A DNA stretch of 64,000 bases from Novosphingobium mathurense (GCF_900168325.1 NZ_FVZE01000004.1:186001-250000), one strand, 5' to 3'; shown: positions 46,471 to 57,954, counted from the first letter of the stretch. A program made the numbers and translations. Notes: a model not told the origin generated them from the sequence alone.

Positions 46471-47340
46471 ATGAATAATTCCATAGCTCTCATTGGGTTT
46501 GGGGAGGCCGGATCGACCTTTGCGCGGGGCGCGCAATGGGGTGATAATGTCAGGGCTTTCGATATCGACCCGTCGCGGCGCGAGGCCATGGATTCGCATG
46601 GTATTATCGCCTGCGACAGCCTTGCCGGGGCGCTTGATGGCGCGCAGCTGGTTCTATCGCTGGTTACCGCTGACGCTGCACGCGAGGTAGCCCGGGCCGC
46701 TGCGCCATTGCTCGGTTTCGGCGCGCTGTTCTGCGACATGAATTCTGTGGCGCCGGGAACCAAGCGGGCATCGGCAGAGGACGTGTCCCAGGGCAAGGGC
46801 CATTACGTCGATGTGGCCGTGCTCGCGCCTGTCGAGCCGGCGCGCATGAAGGTTCCGCTGCTCGTTTCGGGTGCCGAGGCGATCAAGGCGCAGGAATTGC
46901 TGGGCGAAGCCGGTTTCACCAATGTGCGTATCGTGGGCGATCAGGTCGGGCGCGCATCGGCGATCAAGCTGGTGCGCTCGGTGATGGTGAAGGGGCTTGA
47001 GGCCCTGACCGCCGAAATGATGATGGCCGCTCATGCCGAAGGCGTGGCGGACGAGGTGCTCGCATCGCTCGATGCGAGCGAGAAGTCGATCGGTTGGGCC
47101 GAAAAGGCCGACTACAACCTGGACCGGATGCTGGTCCACGGTCGCCGCCGGGCGGCCGAGATGGAGGAAGCGGCGCAGATGCTGCGTTCGCTGGGAATCG
47201 ATCCGCTGATGACGGATAATACCGTCAATTGGCAGCGGTCGCTCGGGGAGTTGGCAATGACGCCGCTTCCCGATGGTTATGAAGCCAAGCTCGCCGGAAT
47301 CGCGGCGACTGGCGTGTTCAAGAGAGGAGATGGGCAATGA
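46471..47340 (+). CDS. NAD(P)-binding dehydrogenase with a DUF1932 C-terminal domain
   Basis: A 289-residue 6-phosphogluconate-dehydrogenase-like protein. The Rossmann motif is IALIGFGEAGSTFARG at residues 5-20. The C-terminal domain of DUF1932 type has SAIKLVRSVMVKGLEAL and ADYNLDRMLVHGRRRAAEMEEA. Similar genes sit in Sphingobium lig and desZ neighbourhoods, but their function in the pathway is not clear. They may reduce a keto-acid intermediate. It is the first gene of the operon, and its TGA overlaps the ligJ ATG. It ends in CKRGDGQ-like residues after a basic segment. Confidence 0.8.
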   Translation: MNNSIALIGFGEAGSTFARGAQWGDNVRAFDIDPSRREAMDSHGIIACDSLAGALDGAQLVLSLVTADAAREVARAAAPLLGFGALFCDMNSVAPGTKRASAEDVSQGKGHYVDVAVLAPVEPARMKVPLLVSGAEAIKAQELLGEAGFTNVRIVGDQVGRASAIKLVRSVMVKGLEALTAEMMMAAHAEGVADEVLASLDASEKSIGWAEKADYNLDRMLVHGRRRAAEMEEAAQMLRSLGIDPLMTDNTVNWQRSLGELAMTPLPDGYEAKLAGIAATGVFKRGDGQ

Positions 47341-48362
47341 CGCTCGTCATTGACTGCCACGGTCACTATACGGTTCTGCCAAAAGCGCACGACGAATGGC
47401 GCGAAGCCCAGAAGGCTGCATTCAAGGCCGGTGAAACCCCGCCGCCTTACCCCGAGATTTCCGATGACGAGATCCGCGAAACGATCGAACAGAACCAGCT
47501 GCGCCTGATCAAGGAACGTGGCGCGGACCTGACGATCTTCTCCCCGCGCGCGTCGGCCATGGCCCACCATGTCGGCGATCAGGAGGTGTCCGAGGAATGG
47601 GCGCAGCACTGTAACGACCTGATCTACCGCGTAACCAAGCTCTATCCCGAGACTTTCGTGGGCGTGTGCATGCTGCCGCAGAGCCCGAAGGCGGACCTGA
47701 CCGCCTCGGTCAAGGAACTGCGTCGCTGCGTCGAGGAACTCGGTTTCATCGGCTGCAACCTCAACCCCGATCCGGGCGGCGGCCATTTCGAACACCCGCC
47801 GCTGACCGACGAGTACTGGTTCCCGATCTACGAGGCGATGTGCGAGCTGGATGTACCGGCGATGATCCACGTTTCGGGTTCGTGCAATCCGGCGATGCAC
47901 GCCACTGGCGGCTTCTACCTCGCCGCCGACACGGTTGCCTTCATGCAACTGCTTCAGGGCGACCTGTTCAGCCGCTTCCCGAACCTGCGCTTCATCATTC
48001 CGCATGGCGGCGGCGCGGTGCCGTTCCACTGGGGCCGCTATCGCGGGCTTGCCGACATGCTCAAGCAGCCCTCGCTTGACCAGCACCTGATGAACAACGT
48101 GTTCTTCGACACCTGCGTCTATCACCAGCCCGGCATCAACCTGCTGGCCGAAGTGATCGAGACGAAGAACATCCTGTTCGGCTCGGAAATGGTCGGTGCC
48201 GTGCGCGGGATCGATCCGCAGACCGGTCACTATTTCGACGACACCAAGCGTTACGTCGATGCGCTGGAAATCAGCGACGAACAGCGTCACGCCATTTTCG
48301 AGGGCAACGCCCGCCGGGTGTTCCCGCGCCTCGATGCGAAACTAAAGGAACGAGGTCTTTAA
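47337..48362 (+). CDS. ligJ: 4-oxalomesaconate hydratase
   Basis: A 341-residue metal-dependent amidohydrolase-2 family enzyme. VIDCHGHYTVLPKAHDEWREA at the start, NLNPDPGGGHFEHPPLTDEYWFPIYE and FIIPHGGGAVPFHWGRYRG near 220, and ILFGSEMVGAVRGIDPQTG near 280 are typical of LigJ. It hydrates the enol/ene form of 4-oxalomesaconate to 4-carboxy-4-hydroxy-2-oxoadipate for LigK. The ATG overlaps the previous stop. Confidence 0.96.
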   Translation: MTLVIDCHGHYTVLPKAHDEWREAQKAAFKAGETPPPYPEISDDEIRETIEQNQLRLIKERGADLTIFSPRASAMAHHVGDQEVSEEWAQHCNDLIYRVTKLYPETFVGVCMLPQSPKADLTASVKELRRCVEELGFIGCNLNPDPGGGHFEHPPLTDEYWFPIYEAMCELDVPAMIHVSGSCNPAMHATGGFYLAADTVAFMQLLQGDLFSRFPNLRFIIPHGGGAVPFHWGRYRGLADMLKQPSLDQHLMNNVFFDTCVYHQPGINLLAEVIETKNILFGSEMVGAVRGIDPQTGHYFDDTKRYVDALEISDEQRHAIFEGNARRVFPRLDAKLKERGL

Positions 48363-48365
48363 GCC

Positions 48366-49396
48366 ATGAGTACCTGGCTAACCAATCAGTGGTACGTTGC
48401 CGCATGGGATGCGGAAGTCGATTCCGAGCCGCTCTCGCGCACGATCTGCGGCGTACCGGTCATGCTTTACCGCAAGCTCGACCGTTCGGTCGTCGCCATG
48501 CGCGATGCCTGCCCGCACCGCCTGCTGCCCCTTTCGATAGGCATTCGCGAAGGCGATTCCATCCGCTGCAAGTACCATGGGCTGAAGCTCGGCCCGGACG
48601 GTGTGGCGGAAGAAATGCCGCTCAAGTCCGAAGCCGTGAACAAGCGCGTGTGCGCCGAGGTCTTCGCGACGGCCGAGAAGCACCGCTTCATCTGGATCTG
48701 GGTCGGTGAACGGGAAAAGGCCGACCCGGCGCTGATTCCCGACCTGTGGCCCTGCAGCACCGAAGGTTGGGTCTTCGACGGCGGCTACTACCCGATCAAG
48801 TGCGACTACCGCCTGATGATCGACAACCTCATGGACCTTACGCACGAAACTTACGTACACTCCAGTTCGATCGGGCAGGAAGAGATTCTCGAGGCGCCGC
48901 TGGAATGCCGGGTTGAAGACGAACGCGTTTTCCTCTCGCGCTGGATGCCGGGGATCGATGCCCCGCCGTTCTGGCGCAATGCGCTCAAGAAGCCGGGGCC
49001 GGTCGATCGCTGGCAGATCTGCCAGTTCCTGCTGCCTTCCGCCGTCATGATCGATGTCGGTGTGGCTCCCGTCGACGCGGGCGCCACGCTGGAAGATCAC
49101 GACCAGGGGGTGCGCGGCATGGTGGTCGACTTCATGACGCCGGAAACCGAGACCAGCCACCACTATTTCTGGGGCATGTCGCGAAACTTCGATATCAACG
49201 ACACCGGCTTCACTGCGCGGTTTAAGGCCCAGCAGGGCGGCGTTTTTGCCGAGGACCGCGAAATCCTCGAGGCACAGCAGGAAGCCATTCTCGCCAATCC
49301 GGGCAAGAAGCTGGCGGCATACCGCATCGATGAAGGTGGCGTGCGCGCAAGGCAGATCATCACCCGCAAGATGCGCGCGGCGCAGGAGGTAGATGC

Positions 49397-49400
<4 letters not shown>
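48366..49400 (+). CDS. vanA: VanA-like Rieske oxygenase, probable vanillate O-demethylase
   Basis: A 344-residue Rieske non-heme iron oxygenase alpha subunit. The Rieske cluster ligands are CPH at about residues 49-51 and CKYH at about 69-72. The mononuclear iron site is visible in DNLMDLTHETYVH (residues about 155-168), with a third ligand farther on. Length and sequence fit the VanA/isovanillate demethylase branch, which demethylates vanillate to protocatechuate and formaldehyde. The gene is inside the lig operon between ligJ and ligA (ATGA overlap with ligA), but the reductase partner VanB is not in this window. Substrate other than vanillate (for example syringate or 3-O-methylgallate) cannot be excluded. 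Confidence 0.87.
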
Positions 49401-50717
<1,317 letters not shown>

Positions 50718-50747
50718 AATTACACGAATTTTCCAAGGAGTAATCCC

Positions 50748-51707
50748 ATGCGTATTGCCCTCGTTGGCGCCGGAGCCTTCGGCGAAAAGCACCTTGACGG
50801 CCTCAAGAATATTGACGGCGTCGAGATCACATCGATCATCAGCCGGACCGGCGAGCAAGCTGCTGCGGTTGCCGAGAAATATGGCGCCAAGCACAGTTCG
50901 ACCGAGCTTGCCGACGCCCTTGCACGCGATGACGTTGATGCGGTGATCTTGTGCACCCCCACCCAGATGCACGCCGAACAGGCGATTGCCTGCATGGATG
51001 CCGGCAAGCACGTTCAGGTGGAAATTCCGCTTGCGGACAGCTGGGCGGATGCCCAGGCAGTAGTCAAGAAGCAGCAGGAAACCGGCCTTGTCTGCATGGT
51101 CGGCCATACTCGTCGTTTCAACCCTTCTCACCAGTGGGTGAAGAAGCGGATCGAAGCCGGTGAACTCAACATCCAGGCGATGGATGTCGAAACCTACTTC
51201 TTCCGTCGCAAGAACATGAATGCGAAGGGCGAGCCGCGCAGCTGGACCGACCACCTGCTTTGGCATCACTCGGCTCACACCATCGACATCTTCCAGTACA
51301 TGACCGGCTCGAAAGTCATTCGCGCCAATGCGCTGCAGGGACCCAAGCACCCTGAACTGGGCATTGCCATGGACATGTCGATCCAGATGAAGACGGAAGC
51401 GGGGCAGGTTCTCACGCTCTCGCTTTCGTTCAACAACGATGGTCCGCTGGGGACTTTCTTCCGTTACATCGGTGACACCGGTACTTACATCGCGCGCTAC
51501 GATGACCTGGTAACCGGACGCGAAGAGCCGATCGATGTTTCGAACGTCGACATTTCGATGAACGGCATCGAACTGCAGGACCGCGAATTCGTCGCTGCGA
51601 TCCGCGAAGGCCGTGAGCCCAACAGCTCTGTCGGCTCGGTCCTGGATTGCTACCGCGTGATCGGCGAGCTTGCCGCGAGCCTTGAAGAGCAGGACGGCTG
51701 GTCCTGA
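50748..51707 (+). CDS. ligC: 4-carboxy-2-hydroxymuconate-6-semialdehyde dehydrogenase
   Basis: A 319-residue Gfo/Idh/MocA-type NAD(P) dehydrogenase. The Rossmann motif VGAGAFGEKHLDGL is at the start. MVGHTRRFNPSHQWVK and DHLLWHHSAHTIDIFQYMTGSKVI are characteristic of LigC. It oxidises the hemiacetal of the ring-fission product to 2-pyrone-4,6-dicarboxylate, the LigI substrate. A strong AAGGAG site precedes it. It overlaps the next gene by 1 nt (TGATG). Confidence 0.96.
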   Translation: MRIALVGAGAFGEKHLDGLKNIDGVEITSIISRTGEQAAAVAEKYGAKHSSTELADALARDDVDAVILCTPTQMHAEQAIACMDAGKHVQVEIPLADSWADAQAVVKKQQETGLVCMVGHTRRFNPSHQWVKKRIEAGELNIQAMDVETYFFRRKNMNAKGEPRSWTDHLLWHHSAHTIDIFQYMTGSKVIRANALQGPKHPELGIAMDMSIQMKTEAGQVLTLSLSFNNDGPLGTFFRYIGDTGTYIARYDDLVTGREEPIDVSNVDISMNGIELQDREFVAAIREGREPNSSVGSVLDCYRVIGELAASLEEQDGWS

Positions 51708-52699
51708 TGATGCAGCGCAACCTCGCCGGCAAGGCGCTCAATCCGGTCGGGCTGGGCTGCATGAACGTGGCCTGGGCTTACGGCAATGCGCCGAGCCGCG
51801 AGGATGCCCTGGCTCTGTTCCGCCATGCGCTCGACAAGGGCTGCGATCATTTCGACACGGCCAACATCTACGGCAAGGGCATGTCCGAGGAGATCCTCGG
51901 GGAAGCGATCGGCAATCGTCGCAAGGAGTTCTTCCTTGCGACGAAGACCGGTATCCTTGTCGATGGCCCGCGCCGCGGGATCGACTGCAGCCCGGAGGCT
52001 ATCGAAGCCTCGCTCGATGCCAGCCTGAAGCGGCTTGGCACCGATTATGTAGACCTGTTCTACATGCACCGCTTCGACCCCAAGGTGCCCATCGCGGATT
52101 CGGTGGGCGCCATGGTGCGCGCGATGGAGGCCGGCAAGATCGGCGCTTACGGCGTATCGGAGTGGTCTTCCGCGCATATCCGCGAAGCCCATGGGGTTCA
52201 CCCGATGGCCGCGGTCCAGACCGAATATTCGCTCTGGACGCGTAACGTCGAACTGGGCGTACTCGAAACGACCCGTGAACTGGGCATTGCCTTCGTCGCC
52301 TTCTCACCGGTCGCACGCGGGGTGCTGGCGGGAGCGGTGAGCGATGTTACGACATTGGCCGAAACCGACCTGCGACGCAGCCACCCGCGTTTCCAGCCCG
52401 AGGCCTGGGAAAGGAACTTCGTGTTGGTCGAGCGGTTCAATGCGCTTGCCGGCGAGGCGGGACTGGCTCCGGCGCAGCTAGCGCTGGCCTGGGTGCTTTG
52501 GCGTTCGGACAATGTCCATGTCATCCCGGGCACGCGTTCGACCGATCACTGGGCGCAGAACAACGCGGCAGGCGCGCTCACGGTCGACACGTCCATTCTC
52601 GACCGTGCCGATGCGCTGATCAACCAGCAGACGGTAACCGGGCATCGCTACCCGGAAGTCATGCGCGGGACGATCGATACCGAGGACTATCCCGCTTAA
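51707..52699 (+). CDS. aldo/keto reductase
   Basis: A 330-residue AKR-family TIM-barrel. GLGCMNVAWAYG, FDTANIYGKGMSEEILGEAI (catalytic Tyr in IYGKG), KLGT-like LKRLGTDYVDLFYMHR and the late nucleotide region IPGTRSTDHWAQNNA are typical of the AKR12/13 group. NAD(P)H-dependent reduction of an aldehyde is likely, and formaldehyde or an aromatic aldehyde would be sensible after O-demethylation. It closes the ligJ operon before the terminator at 52745. Confidence 0.88.
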   Translation: MMQRNLAGKALNPVGLGCMNVAWAYGNAPSREDALALFRHALDKGCDHFDTANIYGKGMSEEILGEAIGNRRKEFFLATKTGILVDGPRRGIDCSPEAIEASLDASLKRLGTDYVDLFYMHRFDPKVPIADSVGAMVRAMEAGKIGAYGVSEWSSAHIREAHGVHPMAAVQTEYSLWTRNVELGVLETTRELGIAFVAFSPVARGVLAGAVSDVTTLAETDLRRSHPRFQPEAWERNFVLVERFNALAGEAGLAPAQLALAWVLWRSDNVHVIPGTRSTDHWAQNNAAGALTVDTSILDRADALINQQTVTGHRYPEVMRGTIDTEDYPA

Positions 52700-52744
52700 G
52701 CGCTTCGGCCCCTGGCAGGGCCTTGGCCTTCAAGCGAAAGAATT

Positions 52745-52776
52745 GCGGCGGTGGGGTGTAACCCTGCCGCCGTTTT
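52745..52776 (+). terminator. rho-independent terminator after the ligJ operon
   Basis: CGGCGG (52746-52751) pairs with CCGCCG (52767-52772), with an inner GGG-TGTAA-CCC extension, followed by TTTT. It ends the plus-strand lig operon. The stretch to 52938 shows nothing else apart from upstream in-frame ATGs of nfeD. Confidence 0.75.
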
Positions 52777-52938
52777 CGCATTCAATGCGGCCCGATGTGT
52801 CGGGCCCTCTTGGGGGAAGATTACGCGATTGCCTATAGTTGTGGTATGAATGTCTTCTCGCCGGGACAAGGCGCAAGGCATGCTGTGGCCCCGTTTGCAA
52901 GGGGCCGAAAGTGGCAAGAAATGGGACAGGCAATCGCA

Positions 52939-54288
52939 ATGGTGAATGGAGTGGGCAGAACGCTCGCCTGCATCGTGTTGCTTGCCGTTCTCATACTCCT
53001 CCCGAGCGCCACAGGCTTCGCGCAGGACCGCAAGCCTACGGTCGTGGCCATGGCCGTAGAAGGCGCGATCGGGCCTGCGACTGCGGCGTACCTCGATAAC
53101 GGTTTCGAGCAGGCCCGAAAACAGGGCGCTGAACTGGTGTTGATCGAGATGGACACCCCCGGCGGGCTCGACACCTCGATGCGGCAGATCATCCGCGATA
53201 TCCTGGCGATGCCGATGCCGGTCGTCGTCTATGTCCACCCCAGCGGCGCGCGAGCAGCCAGTGCTGGCACTTACATCGCTTATGCCGCTCACATAGCGGC
53301 GATGACCCCGGGCACGAACCTGGGCGCGGCTACGCCAATCCAGTTGGGAGGCATGGGCGGACCGGGGGAAGAAAAGCAGGATGCCAAGGACAAACCGCAG
53401 CCCGCAAACGCCGGCGAGCGCAAGGCGGTCAACGATGCCGTCGCCTATATCCGCTCTCTTGCGGAGCTGCGCGGCCGCAACGTGGAATGGGCGGAACAAG
53501 CGGTTCGCGGTGCAGCCAGTCTGTCGGCCAAATCGGCACTGGAAAGGAACGTGATCGACCTGATCGCACCGGACCGAGCCTCGCTGCTGCGCCAGATCGA
53601 CGGAAAGGTCGTGAAGATCGACGGCAAGGCGCGGACGATACGCACTGACGGGATCAGGGTCATCGCATTGAAGCCGGGCTTCGGTGATCGCGTGCTGGCA
53701 ACGATCACCGACCCCAATATCGCCCTGATCCTGATGATGGTGGGCGTCTACGGACTGCTCTTCGAATTCCTCAATCCCGGCTCCATGGTTCCCGGTACGG
53801 TGGGAGCGATCTCGCTTCTCGTCGGCCTCTATGCATTGGCGGCGTTGCCGGTCGATCTGGCCGGAGGTGCCCTCATCCTGCTCGGCCTTGCGCTGATGGT
53901 GGGAGAAGCCTTCGCGCCGTCGTTCGGCATTCTCGGCATCGGGGGTCTTATCGCATTCGTGCTGGGCGCGGCGCTGCTTATCGACACCGATGTGCCGGCC
54001 TTTCAGGTGAGTGCATCGGTGATCGCCGCGCTGGCAGTTGCGGGCGTGCTGGTAATCGGGATGACGGCAAGGCTCGGTATCCGCGCGCAGCGTATGCGGG
54101 TCGAAACCGGAGAGCAGGGCATGATCGGCCTGCATGGCGAAGTGCTCGATTGGGAAGGGCGCTCCGGTCATGTCCTGGCCCATGGGGAACGATGGGTCGC
54201 CACCGGTCCCGAGAACCTCGAGTGCGGTGCGCTCGTCGTTGTCGAGGCAATCCGCGGCCTGCAATTGCAGGTTGCCAGACCGAGCTGA
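52939..54288 (+). CDS. nfeD: NfeD1b-type membrane serine protease
   Basis: A 449-residue long-form NfeD protein. The start at 52939 gives the signal peptide [18 protein letters not shown] with cleavage near ATGFAQD. The N-terminal ClpP-class protease domain (about 35-250) has [12 protein letters not shown] and a Ser-Lys type active site in [20 protein letters not shown]. Four to five transmembrane helices (about 255-380) precede a C-terminal soluble OB-fold NfeD domain (about 385-445). It cleaves and partners with the slipin/stomatin encoded next. In-frame ATGs at 52921 and 52846 are alternatives. Confidence 0.9.
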   Translation: MVNGVGRTLACIVLLAVLILLPSATGFAQDRKPTVVAMAVEGAIGPATAAYLDNGFEQARKQGAELVLIEMDTPGGLDTSMRQIIRDILAMPMPVVVYVHPSGARAASAGTYIAYAAHIAAMTPGTNLGAATPIQLGGMGGPGEEKQDAKDKPQPANAGERKAVNDAVAYIRSLAELRGRNVEWAEQAVRGAASLSAKSALERNVIDLIAPDRASLLRQIDGKVVKIDGKARTIRTDGIRVIALKPGFGDRVLATITDPNIALILMMVGVYGLLFEFLNPGSMVPGTVGAISLLVGLYALAALPVDLAGGALILLGLALMVGEAFAPSFGILGIGGLIAFVLGAALLIDTDVPAFQVSASVIAALAVAGVLVIGMTARLGIRAQRMRVETGEQGMIGLHGEVLDWEGRSGHVLAHGERWVATGPENLECGALVVVEAIRGLQLQVARPS

Positions 54289-54311
54289 GAACGTCCTGGA
54301 CGAGGAGGAGT

Positions 54312-55097
54312 ATGCAAATGGAAATCGCCGGCGATCTGGGGTTCTACATCCCGCTCCTGTTCATTGCCCTCATCTTCCTGTGGTCCGCGATCAAGATCCT
54401 GCGCGAGTACGAGCGCGGTGTGGTGTTCACGCTCGGGCGCTTCACATCGGTGAAGGGACCGGGACTGATCATCCTCATCCCCTTCGTGCAGCAGATGGTC
54501 CGCACCGACTTGCGCACGGTCGTCCTCGACGTGCCGACGCAGGACGTCATCTCGCGCGACAACGTCTCGGTAAAGGTCAATGCAGTGGTCTATTTCCGCG
54601 TACTCGATCCCAAGAGCGCGATCATTCAGGTGGAGGACTTCATCCAGGCGACCAGTCAACTGGCCCAGACCACCTTGCGCTCGGTTCTCGGCAAGCACGA
54701 CCTCGACGAAATGCTGGCCGAGCGCGACAAGCTCAACAGCGATATCCAGGAGATCCTCGACAAGCAGACCGACGCCTGGGGGATCAAGGTCGCCAACGTC
54801 GAGATCAAGCATGTCGACATCGACGAATCGATGATCCGCGCGATAGCCCGTCAGGCCGAAGCCGAACGCGAACGGCGCGCCAAGGTGATCAATGCGGAAG
54901 GCGAACAGCAGGCGGCAGCCAAGCTTCTTGAAGCCGCCAACATCCTGAGCGCGACGCCCGAAGCCATGCAGCTGCGCTACCTCTCGACGCTCAACGTGCT
55001 GGCAAACGAGCGCAACAGCACGACGATCGTCTTTCCCTTCCCGATGAACCTTGGCGATTGGCTCAAGGCGCTGAAAGACAAGTCGCCGTCGGACTGA
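54312..55097 (+). CDS. slipin/stomatin-like SPFH membrane protein
   Basis: A 261-residue SPFH-domain protein. One N-terminal membrane helix (about 10-28, [15 protein letters not shown]) is followed by an SPFH domain ([30 protein letters not shown]) and a coiled-coil C-terminal region rich in [25 protein letters not shown]. Proteins of this type form membrane microdomain complexes and are substrates or partners of NfeD proteases. Gene neighbourhood with NfeD is one of the most conserved pairs in bacteria. A strong GAGGAGGAG site precedes the ATG at 54312. Confidence 0.92.
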   Translation: MQMEIAGDLGFYIPLLFIALIFLWSAIKILREYERGVVFTLGRFTSVKGPGLIILIPFVQQMVRTDLRTVVLDVPTQDVISRDNVSVKVNAVVYFRVLDPKSAIIQVEDFIQATSQLAQTTLRSVLGKHDLDEMLAERDKLNSDIQEILDKQTDAWGIKVANVEIKHVDIDESMIRAIARQAEAERERRAKVINAEGEQQAAAKLLEAANILSATPEAMQLRYLSTLNVLANERNSTTIVFPFPMNLGDWLKALKDKSPSD

Positions 55098-55200
55098 CAT
55101 CGCAATTTCCCCGGTAAACGCAGCATTTACTTCTTGGGCTTACGATCGGCCCAGGCCCGGTCACGGGACCGTCGGTGTATCGCATGCAAGACCGGGGTTG

Positions 55201-56139
55201 ATGATTCACTTCCACGCCAATGCAGCCATCAAGGACAGTGCAAAGGCCATCAACGATGACCGTCCAGACACGCTGAAGCTCTTCGAACAGGCGGCGGCGC
55301 TTGTCCCGATGGGGGCATGGTCATGCGACTTGCCCAGCGACGAACTTGCCTGGACCGGTGGGGTCTTCGATCTCTTCGGACTTTCCCCGAAAGATATCCT
55401 CGACCGCCGCATGGTACTCGGCATGTATGACGAGGAATCGCGCGAACTGCTGGAGCACAAACGTTCGAAGGCCGTCGAGGCTTGCTCCGACTTCACGCTC
55501 GATGCCCGCATCGTCCGACCCGATGGCATGGCACGCTGGATCAGGATTACCGCCGCCACGCGAGCCTGCAACGGGCGGGCCGAAGCGCTCTATGGCATGA
55601 AACAGGATATCACCGAGGATCATGCGCGCTGGGAACGCCTGCGCCTGCAGGCCGAGTGTGATCCGCTGACCGGCGTTGCCAATCGCGCGCGCTTCCAGCG
55701 CTTTCTCGAGCAGCCCGATACTTCGGCAATGTCCGAACGCGTTGGTGCGTTGCTGCTGTTCGACCTCGACGGCTTCAAGAAGATCAACGACTGGTGGGGC
55801 CACGCGGCAGGCGATGCCTGCCTTGCAGCCTTCGCCGAGCGCCTTCGCCGGGCCTTTCCTCAGGCGCACCTGATCTCGCGCATCGGCGGTGACGAATTCG
55901 CCGTCCTGCTGCCTCCGGCGGGTATGCGTTCGATCATCGAAGCCGAAGTTCACGCCGTGATCGGTAACTTGCTTTTGCCAGTGCCATGGGGCGGCGACCT
56001 GCTTCCGCTAGGTGTGTCTGTTGGCTTTGCCCATGTTCCGACAGAGCACCCGTTCGATCCGCAGGCCCTGTTCGTGTCCGCCGACAAGGCGCTCTACGCA
56101 GCCAAGCGTAACCCGTCGTTGGCGCTGGTCTGCGCGTGA
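55201..56139 (+). CDS. PAS-GGDEF diguanylate cyclase
   Basis: A 312-residue cytoplasmic protein with an N-terminal PAS domain (about 25-145, ending MKQDITEDHARWERL) and a C-terminal GGDEF domain (about 155-310). The active-site loop RIGGDEFAVLL is intact. The metal Asp in LLFDLDGFKKIND is present. The inhibitory RxxD site five residues before GGDEF is absent, so c-di-GMP feedback is unlikely. It probably makes c-di-GMP in response to a PAS ligand. The start at 55201 was chosen over a TTG three nt upstream. No EAL partner is adjacent. Confidence 0.92.
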   Translation: MIHFHANAAIKDSAKAINDDRPDTLKLFEQAAALVPMGAWSCDLPSDELAWTGGVFDLFGLSPKDILDRRMVLGMYDEESRELLEHKRSKAVEACSDFTLDARIVRPDGMARWIRITAATRACNGRAEALYGMKQDITEDHARWERLRLQAECDPLTGVANRARFQRFLEQPDTSAMSERVGALLLFDLDGFKKINDWWGHAAGDACLAAFAERLRRAFPQAHLISRIGGDEFAVLLPPAGMRSIIEAEVHAVIGNLLLPVPWGGDLLPLGVSVGFAHVPTEHPFDPQALFVSADKALYAAKRNPSLALVCA

Positions 56140-56169
56140 GGCGCAGCGGACAGACGGACTGAAATCAGC

Positions 56170-57198
56170 TCAACCGCCAGACAAGGCAATCTCCCGCCTT
56201 TCTCGGGCACTCTCCTGCGCTGCTTCGAGAATTTCCATGACGGCGATTGCGTGCCGGGCGGGAACGGCAGGGCTTGCCTTGTTCAGCAGGCAATCGCGCA
56301 CGTTTTCATAGAACGCCTGATAGCGGCCGCGGTGGTTCGGAACCGGGCGGGCGTATCCGTCGGCGTTTGTCAGCAGACCTAGTTCGGGATCGATACCCCA
56401 AACACTCTCATGCGGTGCGATACCGCTCTTGCTCTGCTCTTCCTGCACGTCGAGGCCGTGCTTGACGTAGCTTGCCTTGGTGCCATGCACGGCAAAGCGC
56501 AGGCGATGATCGGGCACGAGTTGCGAGATGTGCAGGATCGCGCGCGCCTTTGCATAGCGCAGTACGACATGGGCAAAGTCCGGGGCATGTCCATCGGGCT
56601 TCTGGACTGCGATGTCCGCCCAGATAGCCTCGGGCTTGCCCAAGAGGTGCAGGGCCTGATCGATCAGGTGCGGCCCGAGATCCTGCCAGACGCCACCCGA
56701 TCGCTTGTCCTTCCAGCGCTGCCCCGCTTCAGGGCGCATGCGGTCGAAGTGGCTTTCGAAATGGACAATCTCGCCCAGTTCGCCTGCACCGACGAGCGAT
56801 TGCAGGGTCAGAAAGTCGGCATCCCAGCGGCGATTGTGGAAGACGAAAACGTGCCGGTCGCAGCGCTCGGCGGTTTCGGTAACCTTGCGCGCGTCCGCGA
56901 TGGTGACAGCGAAGGGCTTGTCGATCACCACGTGCTTGCCTGCTTCAAGCGCAGATAGCGCCTGTTGTGCATGCAAGTGGTCGGGGGTAGCCAGCACGAC
57001 AAGTTCTATCGTGGGATCGGCAAGAACGGCTTCGAACTCTGCTTCAAACCGCATGTCAGGCCAGTCGCCATGCACTTTGGCCGGATCGCTCGATACCACT
57101 GCCGCCAGTTCCACCCCGTCCGTGACCTGAAGCAATGGGGCGTGAAAGACCTTGCCCGCCAGACCGTAGCCGATGAGAGCCGCTCGGATGCAATGCAC
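56170..57198 (-). CDS. Gfo/Idh/MocA-family oxidoreductase
   Basis: A 342-residue NAD(P)-binding protein. The N-terminal Rossmann motif is AALIGYGLAGKVFHAPLL, and the conserved EKP-like segment is HVVIDKPFAVT about residue 95. DLGPHLIDQALHLLGKPEA carries the family's conserved His/Asp region about residue 180. Substrates of such enzymes are usually sugars, inositols or derivatives. The start is GTG at 57198 with an AAGGA site. It is convergent with the diguanylate cyclase and downstream of the winged-helix protein gene. Confidence 0.88.
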   Translation of the reverse strand: MHCIRAALIGYGLAGKVFHAPLLQVTDGVELAAVVSSDPAKVHGDWPDMRFEAEFEAVLADPTIELVVLATPDHLHAQQALSALEAGKHVVIDKPFAVTIADARKVTETAERCDRHVFVFHNRRWDADFLTLQSLVGAGELGEIVHFESHFDRMRPEAGQRWKDKRSGGVWQDLGPHLIDQALHLLGKPEAIWADIAVQKPDGHAPDFAHVVLRYAKARAILHISQLVPDHRLRFAVHGTKASYVKHGLDVQEEQSKSGIAPHESVWGIDPELGLLTNADGYARPVPNHRGRYQAFYENVRDCLLNKASPAVPARHAIAVMEILEAAQESARERREIALSGG

Positions 57199-57280
57199 GG
57201 TCTATATCCTTCTCTTTCGCGTTCCCTGTGGGTCGACGAAGTCGCTAAACGCGCAGAGCCCTTATTGAAAGGGAAGCGGA

Positions 57281-57853
57281 TCAGTTAAGCGCAAGTTGGC
57301 CTTGCCGGCTGTCGCGCAAGGATCGGGATTCGCGCCGGTTCATCAGGCAGCGCGCCCGACCGGTCAGGGTATAGACGACGTGACGCTGTGCCCCGCGGTT
57401 GTGGTGGTCGACCCGGAAGCCCTGGTAATGGCGGCGGATCAGTCCCTCCTTCACCAGCTCGGACACCGCCCGGCTGAGGTTGGTCTTGCCCGAACTGCGC
57501 ACGCGTTCGCGCACTTCTTCGTCGATCATCGCAAGGGCAGCTTCGGGTTCCCTGGGCAGCTTGTCGGACCGCGCCAGTTCGCCCCGGATTTTTTCGGTCA
57601 GGGCCTGACGCTTGGGATCGCGCGTTCCCATTGGAGTCAGGGCATCGCAGAGCCAGTCGCGCAGCAGGATCGATCGGCCGTTGAAGGAGACGAATGGCCC
57701 GGCGCTACCGTCCGGGCGGGCGATTTCGGCAATGAGCGACAGGACCATGAAAGCATAGCGCGGCCGTGAACTGGCATGGGCAACCTGGTCCAGCAGGGCT
57801 GCCATGTCACTGACCGAGGCACGCGGTGCGGATGGGGGCGGCGCAACAAACAT
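57281..57853 (-). CDS. unknown protein with a probable winged-helix fold
   Basis: A 190-residue protein I do not recognise. The central-to-C-terminal region, LSRAVSELVKEGLIRRHYQGFRV followed by HNRGAQRHVVYTLT (about 130-170), reads like a recognition helix plus wing of a MarR- or ArsR-like fold. The N-terminus is Pro/Ala rich. The last 20 residues are basic. No ribosome-binding site is obvious before the ATG at 57853. A perfect 11-bp palindrome lies 76-101 nt upstream, and autoregulation is an easy hypothesis. Confidence 0.65.
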   Translation of the reverse strand: MFVAPPPSAPRASVSDMAALLDQVAHASSRPRYAFMVLSLIAEIARPDGSAGPFVSFNGRSILLRDWLCDALTPMGTRDPKRQALTEKIRGELARSDKLPREPEAALAMIDEEVRERVRSSGKTNLSRAVSELVKEGLIRRHYQGFRVDHHNRGAQRHVVYTLTGRARCLMNRRESRSLRDSRQGQLALN

Positions 57854-57928
57854 AACGGGAAGAAATAGAGCACAAACACGGAATCATGAGAATCCCCTTT
57901 CTCACGAGGACAACATTTTGTCGCTAAT

Positions 57929-57954
57929 GACACTTTACCCGCCGGTAAAGTGTC
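57929..57954. promoter_or_regulatory. perfect 11-bp palindrome upstream of the winged-helix gene
   Basis: GACACTTTACC (57929-57939), spacer CGCC, GGTAAAGTGTC (57944-57954). There is no T-run, which argues against a terminator and for a dimeric regulator site. Confidence 0.65.
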
